Shown: one piece after another, positions 9,113 through 17,870 of the stretch
How positions within the stretch are numbered: the stretch's first letter is position 1
Layout of the letters: every line of letters starts with the position of its first letter
Source of the DNA: Leishmania donovani
Lineage: Eukaryota > Euglenozoa > Kinetoplastea > Trypanosomatida > Trypanosomatidae
DNA length: 19,448 nt
Direction: 5' to 3'
Assembly (NCBI RefSeq): GCF_000227135.1
Contig: NC_018236.1
Location: 432,233-451,680, forward strand
Program-made: the position numbers and the translations under genes
Notes under the pieces: model-generated
What the model saw: the letters and a program-made list of their open reading frames with translations, nothing else
Told to the model about the DNA's origin: nothing
Database searches by the model: none

Positions 9113-9720
9113 TCGTCTGCCGCTGCCTTCATTTCTCAGCCCTCGCGTATGAGTCCAACGCCACTCTGCACACCCCTTCGCCCACCCACCCTTCCACGGC
9201 CCTGTCACCAGGCCCCATCCGCGTGGTGCGAAGCAAACCGCAGACACACACGTGTGCTACAGCAAATGCGCCGACTCAGCGACCTGTACACCATCTCTGT
9301 CTCAAGCTCTACTCCCCCACCCCACACAGCCGCCCCCCAATCATGCCGGTCGCCACGCAGGCTCCTCCCCACACATCAGTGGGCCGTGTGAGGGCCGTGT
9401 GAGGCATACGCTCGAGCCACCCTGACACGTGCTGCCCATCGTATGGATGGCACAGACGTGTTCACTGTCGTCGGCCGTCCCGACGCACCGCCAGAGGTGG
9501 GTTCTGCATTGGCAGGGATAGAAAAGGGCTGCTTGGCTTCCTGCCACCGAGGGAGCGGTGGGGGTGAGTGGGAGGGTTGCACTGGACTCCCGGATGCTGC
9601 GCACTGAGGTGTGTGTGTGTGTGTGCCCCTCGAAGAGATACAAAAACGCTGAGAAGTACCGTGACTCTGACTCCGTTGCCGACATCCTCCGCACCTGTCA
9701 CCAGGGAGAAGGGGGCGCGC
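9113..9720. mobile_element. SIDER-like degenerate retroposon, copy 2 (in VAP-like gene 3'UTR)
   Basis: This is the partner of the 4219-4800 element. Identity is 400 of 402 bases over 9113-9514, then drops abruptly from 9515, although diverged similarity continues to at least about 9654. The element lies within the region 3' of the VAP-like stop (10089), so it probably falls in that mRNA's 3'UTR. The right boundary is approximate, and the SIDER assignment rests on size, context and copy behaviour rather than on a recognised signature. Confidence 0.55.
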
Positions 9721-10088
9721 GCCCACGTGTATGCGTTTTTTGGTGCCTTTGCCAAAAAATGCCAAGGCGAGCGAGAGAGATGGTCAGCGGCATGACACCG
9801 GCCGGACGTGCCTCAGCGACGAGGACAGTGATCACTGGTGCACGATGTCTAGTGCTCATTTTTTGAGTTGCGCTGCTAGCTGCTTCTCGATCCACGCCCA
9901 GAGTTGGATTGGGAGGGGGGGGGGAAGGGGATGCGGAGAGAGGAAGGGTGCGGGGCGGACGGCACGGGAGGAGACAATAACCACAGAGAAACAGAGGGAA
10001 GCGACCATCATTGCACCTGCGTGCCACTTCCTTCCACGACCAATGCCGCCATAGCTGCTGTCGTTCCGAAATCGCCGACGGACGACAT

Positions 10089-10841
10089 CTATTCCGCAAT
10101 CTCCTCCACATCGACATCGCCGTCGCCACCACGCATCACCCACATTGCGAAGACGACGACGACGACTGCGGCGATCGCTATGCGAAGAAGCCGCATATGA
10201 TTTCCGCGCACGGCCAGCTGACCGCCGCTAACGTTCCGGCGGCGCTTCTCGTTGAGCGTGTTCTGCTCCATCTGCTCTGCCGTCATGCTCTTTCGGCCAG
10301 ACGAGCTCTTCTCGCCAGCGGAGCCACTGCCACGACCAGCCGCATCGCCGCCTGCAGCAACGCCACCGCTTCCGGCCGCCCCAGCCTTGCCAGCCGCCGC
10401 GCCGGCGGCTCCGTCCTTGCTATCACCGGCGTCGAGGAGCACGCGGCACGAGATGTACTTCTGGACCACCGACGAGGCATTAGCGTCCTTCTTCTTCTGA
10501 ATCAAGTTCGCCAAGTTGGCTCCGTGCGCCTCAATGACGTCCTGCTCCCCCAGCACGGCACATTCCACGCGGAAGGTGTCCTTGGTGTAGCGCACGCCTA
10601 CCGGCAGCCCCTCCGCAAAGGTCTTTTGATTCAGAAAGATCGTGATCTTCGCCGACGAGTTCCCCTTCACGACGCCCTTCGAGTGCTTGAGGTAGTACCG
10701 CAGCGGCGCGGTGGTGCGGACGCGGTAGATGATCGCCTCATACCCGACGTTTGTGAGCTCGAAGGTGCAGTCCTCGTTGGCGTGTAGCACCAACTCGAAC
10801 TTCTCCGGGTTCACGATGATGTTGGGGGCTCTAACGTCCAT
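10089..10841 (-). CDS. MSP-domain, tail-anchored VAP-like protein
   Basis: The product is 250 residues from the ATG at 10841; the frame stays open upstream, but only through repeat-rich leader. Residues 1-100 form a major sperm protein fold: an FELVL strand near 15, then FELTNVGYEAIIYRVRTTAP (27-46), matching the VAP hallmark (human FKVKTTAP), then a basic turn and a strand, SSAKITIFLN (62-71). A long Gly/Ala-rich linker (about 138-180) and a short charged segment lead to a single C-terminal membrane span at about 218-236 (RLLRIAIAAVVVVVFAMWVM), with an acidic tail (240-250). VAP proteins are ER tail-anchored receptors for FFAT-motif proteins at membrane contact sites. Here the linker is Gly/Ala-rich rather than the usual coiled coil, and pocket residues differ (see findings). 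A MOSPD-like role is an alternative. Confidence 0.82.
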   Translation of the reverse strand: MDVRAPNIIVNPEKFELVLHANEDCTFELTNVGYEAIIYRVRTTAPLRYYLKHSKGVVKGNSSAKITIFLNQKTFAEGLPVGVRYTKDTFRVECAVLGEQDVIEAHGANLANLIQKKKDANASSVVQKYISCRVLLDAGDSKDGAAGAAAGKAGAAGSGGVAAGGDAAGRGSGSAGEKSSSGRKSMTAEQMEQNTLNEKRRRNVSGGQLAVRGNHMRLLRIAIAAVVVVVFAMWVMRGGDGDVDVEEIAE

Positions 10842-10954
10842 TTTTATATTTCTGTGCTTGGCTCTTCTCTTCGGGGTTCCGTCGCGACACCAAGGGACAT
10901 GCACACCGCGTCTTTGCGTCTTCCTCCCCCTACCGCCTCGCTTTTTTTGGGAGT

Positions 10955-10974
10955 GGGGTGGGGTGGGGGTGGGG
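10955..10974 (+). other. G-quadruplex-forming motif with single-base loops
   Basis: The plus strand reads GGGG-T-GGGG-T-GGGGG-T-GGGG, a textbook strong intramolecular quadruplex. It lies about 115 nt upstream of the VAP-like ATG and on the strand that templates transcription, so the RNA would be the C-rich complement. Confidence 0.75.
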
Positions 10975-11024
10975 CCTTTGCTTCCCGTTATCCTTGCGGG
11001 CGCCGCTGGTGCTGTTGCGGAGGT

Positions 11025-11044
11025 ACACACACACACACACACAC
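11025..11044. repeat. (CA)n microsatellite
   Basis: Ten uninterrupted AC units on the plus strand upstream of the VAP-like gene. No function is apparent. Confidence 0.9.
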
Positions 11045-12026
11045 GCGTGCGGCTGTGGGTGTGGGTGCTCGCGATCAAGTCTGTGTGTCGTGTTTTGCAC
11101 GCGCAGCGGCAGCGGCAGAGACCCCAGCGCTGGCGAGGGAACACAGAGAGCGCCCTGATCGGGGGAAGGACGCCACGAACGTACACGCACAGGCAGACGC
11201 ACCACCGAACACACAATAATGAGCGAAACCAAAGAAATCGAAATCAGGAAGACGCAGAGCCAACAGCAACGAGACAGAGAGAGATCGGGGATTGCTATGT
11301 GCTTGTATAGGTTGTAGCCGTGAACGGTGTGCACTGGAGAAGAATTGGGGGTGGGGGGCGGGGATGGGCAGTGTTGCAGGGATGCTGCTTGTGTGTGTCC
11401 ATTGGAGAACAAACGTGTGTGCATGCATGCATGAGGGAGAGAGATGCGCAAGCGCACGCATGCACACTCACACCTGCGTGTGTACGTCTGTGCCCATGTA
11501 CACCGGAAAGGGAGTTCTACGTGATCTGCGTCGCAGTAGCTGCAAGGGGAGGTAACGCAGAGGTAAGGCCTTGCTGTAGCGTCTAATGTGCCAGTCCATC
11601 CTTATCTTCTTCCCGCCACCTCACTCGTCGGCCTGGCACCACCGTTGTCCCACAGCAGGGGCAGAGAAACGAAGGACTGGAAGACCCACATTGTGACGTC
11701 ACTGCCTCCTACGAGATGATTGGCACAGTCGCCCGTGCCCCATCGGCTGAACGTTTGTGTGTGTGTGTGCATGAGAGGAAGCGAGGCTGCCTCAGCGCCC
11801 TCCGACCCCTCACCACACTCCTGAAGCGGACTGAGGAGAGGCAGACGGACGGAGCGCAAAGAACGGAACAAGAAGGCACGCGCAACAGTGGCGGGGGTGG
11901 GGGGCTCCGCAGCAGGCCATACCACAACCTACTTTTTCATCCATCATAAAGACACAAAGACATGAAGGAGGTGCGCGGACACACACACACACACAGTGCA
12001 AACGGACACTTTCTGGCTCTCTCCGC

Positions 12027-12920
12027 TCACGCATCGTCGTCCTTTTCGAACCATGACATGGGCCCAAGAGCATCGCCGACGAAACTGCCGCGCAGCTCCA
12101 TAATCGGAATGGCGCCGCTGTCCCCGCCACTGGCGCCGTCGGCGTCTTCCGCTGCGGATACAGTTTCTTCCGATTGCACCGTGCACGACGCCACCTTCAC
12201 AATCACCTCAGCACCCACCATGTAGGCGTTGTACGGCGCTGCGGCAGCGGCGGTCGTAGATGAGAGCGCGCTTGAGGCCAATGTGTCACTACCATACCCG
12301 TCGCCGTCCTTGCCGCTGCCTTGCCCCATCCCTGCCACCGCTGGGCCTGCGCCGAGCTCCGCACTGCGTTCGCCGCCCTCTTGGTCCTCCGTGTCCAGCG
12401 GGAGGTACCAGAATCCTTGTGCGGCGCTGAAGCGTGAACCAGGCACTAGCATCTCCGCCGGCACCAGGAACGGAATGGCCACAAACAGATCCATCGTCAA
12501 GTACACACCAGCAGCCGTCTGATAAGCGATGCGGGCCTTGAGACGCGTGCCTGGGTTCGGCGCGAACACGCACACACCAAAGGTCACTGTAAGCCACGCC
12601 GATGCTGCCGCGCCGCGCACGGAGCTGGCCGAGTACTCCATCACTTCTGTGATGGCCACGCAGAGACCCCGAGAGGGAATGACGCGTCCAACGTAACGCT
12701 CTGTGAGGCGGTGCAGCAGGATGTCGCGCAAGGTGAGCGAGTAGCATTCGTTGTCGCCGTCGCTGCGGACCGCGACGGTCGCCGTCGCAGCGGACGAGGG
12801 ACCACTAGTGGTGTTCGTCGCGGCTGCACCACCACTATCAGCGCACTCGTTGGTGAAGTGGCGGGGGAAGTAGACGGCCTCGATGGCCACCGTGTCGTAG
12901 AGGATGTACGAAGAAAACAT
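12027..12920 (-). CDS. RNA polymerase III subunit RPC25/RPC8-like (Rpb7 family)
   Basis: The product is 297 residues from the ATG at 12920. The start, MFSSYILYDTVAIEAVYF, fits the Rpb7-family tip domain (MF.L..L.DTV.I.P..F). LTERYVGRVIPSRGLCVAIT (72-91) matches the segment that ends in 'GLCI.IYDI'. The OB-fold part follows: WLTVTFGVCVFAPNPGTRLKA (109-129), AGVYLTMDLFVAIPFLVP (137-154), FWYLPL (170-175) and YMVGAEVIVKV (233-243). The extreme C-terminus, LRGSFVGDALGPMSWF (276-291), aligns well with the human RPC8 ending around GSISEPGLGLLSWW, which favours Pol III over Rpb7 or Rpa43. Known role: with RPC17 it forms the stalk of Pol III, active in transcription initiation. It is longer than the human protein (about 204 residues) because of Ala/Ser/Thr- or Gly-rich insertions at about 25-60 and 177-230. 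The call is from remembered family features, not a search. Confidence 0.8.
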   Translation of the reverse strand: MFSSYILYDTVAIEAVYFPRHFTNECADSGGAAATNTTSGPSSAATATVAVRSDGDNECYSLTLRDILLHRLTERYVGRVIPSRGLCVAITEVMEYSASSVRGAAASAWLTVTFGVCVFAPNPGTRLKARIAYQTAAGVYLTMDLFVAIPFLVPAEMLVPGSRFSAAQGFWYLPLDTEDQEGGERSAELGAGPAVAGMGQGSGKDGDGYGSDTLASSALSSTTAAAAAPYNAYMVGAEVIVKVASCTVQSEETVSAAEDADGASGGDSGAIPIMELRGSFVGDALGPMSWFEKDDDA

Positions 12921-12970
12921 GACTAATCGGTGTGACTACCAGTGCGGTTAGAGCTGCCAAAGAGCTCCAC

Positions 12971-12971
12971 A

Positions 12972-13003
<32 letters not shown>
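12971..13003. repeat. (CA)n microsatellite upstream of RPC25-like gene
   Basis: About fifteen AC units on the plus strand, read as (GT)n in the sense transcript. It falls between the candidate acceptor at 13002-13003 and the ATG, so it could lie in the mature 5'UTR. Confidence 0.9.
13002..13003 (-). promoter_or_regulatory. Candidate spliced-leader acceptor AG for the RPC25-like gene
   Basis: The minus strand reads CCTTCATTTTTCTCTTTG, then GT-rich bases, then TTAG at 13002-13003; this is the first AG after the tract, giving a leader of about 81 nt. AGs at about 12953 and 12965 are alternatives. Confidence 0.35.
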
Positions 13004-13005
<2 letters not shown>

Positions 13006-13375
13006 CACACAAACACAAAGAGAAAAATGAAGGCTATGTATGATAATGTACTCTTAAAGTGCGCGTGTGTGTGCCATGCCGGTGTTCGCCGTGCTCCTCG
13101 TCGGTTGCAGTGCTCCACAAAAGGAAGTGCAGAGATGATGAGGCTAAGAGGAGGGTATCTGTGAGGTGGCCTGGCTGGGCACTGAAGCTGTCGACCCTCT
13201 GTCACGCGCGCGTGCGTGTATAAAAGGGCACTAGAGGTGTAAGAGAGATCAAGGAGAGGTTACGGTTTACGAGGGAAGGAGGGGGGAGGTACGGGAGAGC
13301 GAGTAAGATGGCTCATGATGTTGTACACCCATGCGCGCACGCGCGCGCTGTGCCTGACAACAGGCCGTGGCTCAC

Positions 13376-13425
13376 GTGTCTGTCTGTGTGTGTGCTTCCA
13401 GCGTAGCACACACACAGACAGACAC
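13376..13425. repeat. Perfect 21-bp inverted repeat with 8-nt loop
   Basis: The arm 13376-13396 is the exact reverse complement of 13405-13425; the loop is TCCAGCGT (13397-13404). In the minus-strand transcript it would form a 21-bp hairpin between the eIF2-gamma stop and the RPC25-like start, upstream of the latter's candidate acceptor. Confidence 0.9.
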
Positions 13426-14506
13426 ACAAACACATGTGCGTGTGCGCGAGCGCCTCTTCCTCCCTTTACTTGCTTCCCCACTTCACCTTTCGTTCTCTCA
13501 CTTGTGTAGTTGAAGACATCACTTGTTAGAACTTGATTAGCCTCTGCACTTCAGCTTAGAACGAGTGCCCAATCGCCATCACACACGCACATCACACATC
13601 AAACATCACACGTTAAGGGGTGGGGTCGAGAGCACCAGCACACAGGTAAGAAGAGCTTCGAGAGGAGGAGGGGAAGCGTCAGAGACGTATTGCACGCACG
13701 CTTGCGTGCCGCGCCGTTTTCCATCCACGCCGTCCCTCGCCATTATACTCTGTTTCTCCATACATATATGGGCAGATGTCAGATACTCCAGTGCTGCATC
13801 CTCCACCCCTTAGCACAGCCCGCGGCTCCGCGGCATTGCTTCCCCTCGTCTTATGGACTTCATAAAAACATGGAGACAAACAACAACACACACCTTACGC
13901 ACCGCAGCTGCTTCAGCGACCCATCATCGACACATACACACACACACACGCACGTGCACAGGACAACAATGCACGCCGACTTGATTAGTTCAGCTGCGCA
14001 CTTCATTTTTCCTTCCTTCCTTTGTTCCCTTTTACTTTCCTAATCACGAAGTCAAACCTGTGGTAGTGGCGGCATGGGTGGCTGTGATGTGGAAGGCATC
14101 GGAGATACACACACACACACACATCACACATCATACACAGCGCAGGCCCTTGCTTACGCTCAGCGCGGGCGCATGGGTATGCGTGCTTGTACGTGCGTAT
14201 GCGTGTATGTGCGCCGATGTAGGGCCCTCTTCCTCTTTCCCGCCCTGCTGCCCCATCTCAATGGCTTCGTTGATGTATACATATATATATATATAGAACG
14301 TTGTCGTGTTTCTTCGCCTCGCCTGCCGCCATGCCATGCGACACTTGGCATCAACTCCTTTTCGACTGCTTCCCACCCACCCACCCCGCCCCACCGCGTC
14401 GCCGCATCGCCCGCCCTGTACAACCCCGAACGCCGAAAGCAGAAACCGGGGGCGCAGTTCCACTGCCCTCTTCTCCCCAGTACGTACAGCGTCAGGCGCA
14501 CACTTC

Positions 14507-16370
14507 TTAGCTGCTCTGCTTCATGGGCACACCACGACGGATCGTGCCCCAGCCAATCAGACGGAACGTCTTGTCCACCATACGCGAGATCGCCACCTGC
14601 TCACCCGTGGAGCAGCACACCGGCGTCACCAGCTCCAGCTTCGCGATCTCGGGGTCCTGGGTGATATTAAGCACCGTTGCACCAGCCGTGAGGGTGCCTA
14701 CGTTGATCTGCAGGGACTCCAGAACGTTCAGCTTCTGCACGCGCTTCGCCGTGGACTTGCCATCCTTCGACTTGGCACCAACCATCTCGGAGAAAAGATA
14801 GTACTGCACCTCAATCTCGCAATACACCTCCGGCAGCGTGCCCTCCTCGCCCAGCATGTTGCCCACCATCTTGTCTTGACGCGTCAGGGTCGGGTCGAGG
14901 GTCGTGCCGACGGCGATGAGGCCGCCAGGAATGGCGTACTGCAGTACGTTATTCTCCGCCTTGAGCGTAACCGTGCGCGTTTTCAGCGGGCTATAGGTGA
15001 AGCGGCCGCCCTGCTCGTTGGAGCTGCGTGAGCGCACCAGGCCAGGACGGATCTCCACCACCTGTCCCACCTTGATGACGCCTTGCGTGACTGTCCCACC
15101 AGCCACGCCACCCTTCAGGCTCTCAATGTCGCCCTCGCCTGGCTTGTTAATGTCGAAAGAACGCACGACTGTCATGCGCACCGGCGCCTTCAGCTGGCGC
15201 ACCGGCATCGGGATGTGGAGGAGGTACTCTAGGAGGTAGTCCACGTTGCGCTTCAGCTGCGCCGAGATCGGCACAATCGGCACATTCAAGGCGATGTTGT
15301 CGAGGTAGGCGCGAACATGGCGGTACTGGTCGTGTGCCTTCACCTCACCGACAAGGTCGATCTTGTTTTGCAGGACCACGAGGTGGCGCAGCTTCATGAT
15401 CTCGACAGCCTTCAGGTGCTCCAGCGTCTGNNNNNNNNNNNNNNNNNNNNNNNNNNNNNNNNNNNNNNNNNNNNNNNNNNNNNNNNNNNNNNNNNNNNNN
15501 NNNNNNNNNNNNNNNNNNNNNNNNNNNNNCGCCACCCTTCAGGCTCTCAATGTCGCCCTCGCCTGGCTTGTTAATGTCGAAAGAACGCACGACTGTCATG
15601 CGCACCGGCGCCTTCAGCTGGCGCACCGGCATCGGGATGTGGAGGAGGTACTCTAGGAGGTAGTCCACGTTGCGCTTCAGCTGCGCCGAGATCGGCACAA
15701 TCGGCACATTCAAGGCGATGTTGTCGAGGTAGGCGCGAACATGGCGGTACTGGTCGTGTGCCTTCACCTCACCGACAAGGTCGATCTTGTTTTGCAGGAC
15801 CACGAGGTGGCGCAGCTTCATGATCTCGACAGCCTTCAGGTGCTCCAGCGTCTGCGGCTGCGGGAACGACTCGTTGGCGGCGATGAGCAGCAGCGCGGCG
15901 TCCATGATGGCGGCGCCGTTCAGCATGGTTGCCATCAGCACGTCGTGGCCGGGGCAGTCGACAAAGGAGAAGTGGCGCTTCAGCGTCATGGTCTCTCCGC
16001 AGTTGGGGCACGGCGTGCTGTCCGGCTGCGAGGACGGGTAGGTCTGGTAGCAGGTGGGGCGTGGGCAGGTCTCGCACTGGTACACCTTGGCGTTGGCGTA
16101 GCCGAGGTGGATGGTGATGTTCATGACAGCCTCGCGGTGGAACTTCTGCGTCTTGACACCGCTGAGCGCTTTGACCACGGTGGACTTACCGTGTGCGACG
16201 TGGCCGATGGTGCCGACGTTGATGGTGGCCTGGCGCGACATGACCTCGAAGGTGTCGACGTTGAGCTCATCGAGGTCGATCTTGCTGAAGTCCTGCTTGG
16301 CGAGCCCCTGGTCTGTGTCGATGACCTTCTCGTCATCGAGGGTGAAGTCCGCAATATCCTCCTCGGCCAT
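14507..16370 (-). CDS. eIF2G: Eukaryotic translation initiation factor 2 subunit gamma (interrupted by assembly gap)
   Basis: The gene runs from the ATG at 16370 to the TAA at 14507, with 99 N at 15431-15529 and a duplicated 325-bp overlap around them. Counting the overlap once gives 479 codons, close to the human 472. Motifs: P-loop GHVAHGKST (56-64); switch I region near 80-90; zinc knuckle Cys99, Cys102, Cys107 with CPNC (121-124); DCPGHD (138-143); NKID (194-197); SAQ (228-230). Domains II and III follow with the expected GVIKVGQVVEIRPGL and TLDPTLTRQDKMVG segments. eIF2-gamma is the GTPase core of eIF2 and delivers initiator Met-tRNA to the 40S subunit. The break is an assembly artefact, not a mutation: both flanking pieces are in frame when the overlap is merged. 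The 5' side shares a 305-bp identical patch with the paralogue at 17871-19448. Confidence 0.93.
15106..15854. other. Assembly gap 1 with unmerged overlapping contig ends
   Basis: Positions 15106-15430 (325 bp) are repeated without a mismatch at 15530-15854, on either side of 99 N. Both copies encode the same eIF2-gamma segment. This is what an artificial fixed-size gap between two overlapping contigs looks like; a real tandem duplication would disrupt an essential protein. Confidence 0.9.
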
Positions 16371-16515
16371 GGCGATGACTCGAGCGAGTGTGGTGGTGGT
16401 GGCAGTGAAGGTGTGTGTGTGTGCGTGCGTGTAAGAGAAGGTACTCCTGCTACGTACGGCGGAGAAGTCGTAACGGGCCCACGCACACAAAGGAAGAAAC
16501 GAATAACGACAGGCC

Positions 16516-17430
16516 GGCGAATCTGTGCGCCCATCGGCCGGCAGGGGCACACACAGACACGCGCGCGCACGTCCACGTGTGTTCGCGTGTGCGGAGTCGA
16601 GGGAGAGAGGGGGAGGGGGAGGCGATAAGAGGGGAGGAGGTGGCCCACACATACAAGAAATGTCGATAGGGAGGGGTGCAGCATCACCTTCATGGATCGG
16701 TGAGCGACGGGATGAAGGAGCGTAGACGCGAGCTACGACGGGTGGTGACGGATGAGACCTGCAGCGTCGCCGCAGCCACGTACACAGACGCAATGCGTAT
16801 AGAGGTCGTTGCATGTTTTTCTCCGCACGGTTGTGCGGCACACAAAACCAGCGCGTGATCTCGTCCGCGCAGCGCAACGGGGAGAGGCAAAATGGGGAGG
16901 GGAGGGCGGGGAGGAAGCGGGGCNNNNNNNNNNNNNNNNNNNNNNNNNNNNNNNNNNNNNNNNNNNNNNNNNNNNNNNNNNNNNNNNNNNNNNNNNNNNN
17001 NNNNNNNNNNNNNNNNNNNNNNGGCGAATCTGTGCGCCCATCGGCCGGCAGGGGCACACACAGACACGCGCGCGCACGTCCACGTGTGTTCGCGTGTGCG
17101 GAGTCGAGGGAGAGAGGGGGAGGGGGAGGCGATAAGAGGGGAGGAGGTGGCCCACACATACAAGAAATGTCGATAGGGAGGGGTGCAGCATCACCTTCAT
17201 GGATCGGTGAGCGACGGGATGAAGGAGCGTAGACGCGAGCTACGACGGGTGGTGACGGATGAGACCTGCAGCGTCGCCGCAGCCACGTACACAGACGCAA
17301 TGCGTATAGAGGTCGTTGCATGTTTTTCTCCGCACGGTTGTGCGGCACACAAAACCAGCGCGTGATCTCGTCCGCGCAGCGCAACGGGGAGAGGCAAAAG
17401 GGGGAGGGGAGGGCGGGGAGGAAGCGGGGC
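16516..17430. other. Assembly gap 2 with unmerged overlapping contig ends
   Basis: Positions 16516-16923 (408 bp) recur at 17023-17430 with a single difference (16893 T versus 17400 G), separated by 99 N. With gap 1 this makes 15530-16923 a short contig overlapping both neighbours. The true intergenic distance between the two eIF2-gamma genes is therefore about 993 bp rather than 1500. Confidence 0.88.
16523..16524 (-). promoter_or_regulatory. Candidate spliced-leader acceptor AG for eIF2-gamma
   Basis: The minus strand over 16600-16645 is an almost pure pyrimidine tract (complement of GAGGGAGAGAGGGGGAGGGG). The first AG after it is GCACAG at 16523-16524, giving a leader of about 152 nt. AGs nearer the ATG exist but lack such a tract. 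The sequence recurs at 17030-17031 only because of the duplicated contig overlap. Confidence 0.45.
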
Positions 17431-17716
17431 CACGACACAGAGAAACAGATGAGATGGAAACAGACGCAAGCCCGCGCAGTCAGATCGCATATGTGCGTGC
17501 GACTGCGCAGGAGAGAGCTGCGCGGAGAACGCGAGTGTCTTCGAGAGTTTTTCTCTTGCCCATCGCGCGTCGTCGTCGTAATGGTGAGAAAAGCGCTCGA
17601 ACAAGAGAGGTGCGGAAGTATAAGACGGGAGAGAGCGAGCACCGTGGAGCAGCCAGAGGAACCTCGTGCAGCAGGGCAACGACACAGAGACATGCAACGA
17701 ATGCTACCCCTTCAGT

Positions 17717-17718
<2 letters not shown>

Positions 17719-17749
<31 letters not shown>
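17719..17749. repeat. T31 homopolymer (A31 on the transcribed strand)
   Basis: Thirty-one uninterrupted T on the plus strand, followed at once by GCAG. In the sense of the local genes it is an A31 tract about 121 nt past the stop of the eIF2-gamma-like paralogue. Length may be imprecise because homopolymers of this size are hard to sequence. Confidence 0.9.
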
Positions 17750-17751
<2 letters not shown>

Positions 17752-17870
17752 AGCGTCGACCTCCCTCCATTCCTCTTCTTCCTGCCACGGCGGCGGCGGC
17801 CCGAACGCAGAGCTTGCCGTCAGCATCCCACACGACGTCTCTCCGCATATGCCCTCCTTCAATGACACCG

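Larger units (their letters stand above)
7271..10088. other. Long intergenic region (2.8 kb)
   Basis: This spans the VAP-like 3'UTR and the acyltransferase leader. It holds microsatellites at 7408-7540, 8319-8339 (GT) and 9609-9625 (GT), a G-rich stretch at 9911-9930, and the SIDER-like repeat from 9113. Plus-strand open frames, for example around 8482-8940, are on the wrong strand for the polycistron, are low-complexity, and match no family I know. No RNA gene was recognised. Confidence 0.65.
10842..12026. other. Intergenic region (VAP-like leader and RPC25-like 3'UTR)
   Basis: It contains two G-quadruplex motifs (10955-10974 and 11347-11368), the (CA)n runs at 11025-11044 and 11979-11995, and a GT run near 11757-11769. 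The overlapping open frames here are low-complexity. No gene is supported. Confidence 0.65.
12921..14506. other. Intergenic region (RPC25-like leader and eIF2-gamma 3'UTR)
   Basis: It holds the (CA)n runs at 12971-13003, about 13936-13950 and 14107-14123, the 21-bp inverted repeat at 13376-13425, and an alternating TA tract at about 14278-14296. No coding region is convincing on either strand. Confidence 0.65.
16371..17870. other. Intergenic region between the two eIF2-gamma genes
   Basis: It contains a GT run near 16409-16424, the polypyrimidine tract and acceptor of eIF2-gamma, assembly gap 2 and the 31-nt homopolymer at 17719-17749. Long open frames that run through the N run (for example minus 15345-17693) are artefacts. 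No further gene is seen. Confidence 0.7.

Noticed and set aside
10842..11216. 125-codon N-terminal extension of the VAP-like protein
   Set aside because: No ATG at the MSP-domain boundary other than 10841, and the extension encodes GT-repeat-derived Cys/Val stretches.
3562..14123. Recurrent CA/GT runs considered as a CRISPR-like or tandem array
   Set aside because: They are simple dinucleotide microsatellites without regular spacers, common in trypanosomatid intergenic DNA.
15741..16628. 295-codon plus-strand open frame
   Set aside because: Antisense shadow of eIF2-gamma; a matching shadow appears opposite the paralogue where the DNA is identical.
15345..17693. 782-codon minus-strand open frame including two N runs
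   Set aside because: It is stitched through unknown bases and duplicated contig ends; only the eIF2-gamma portion is real.
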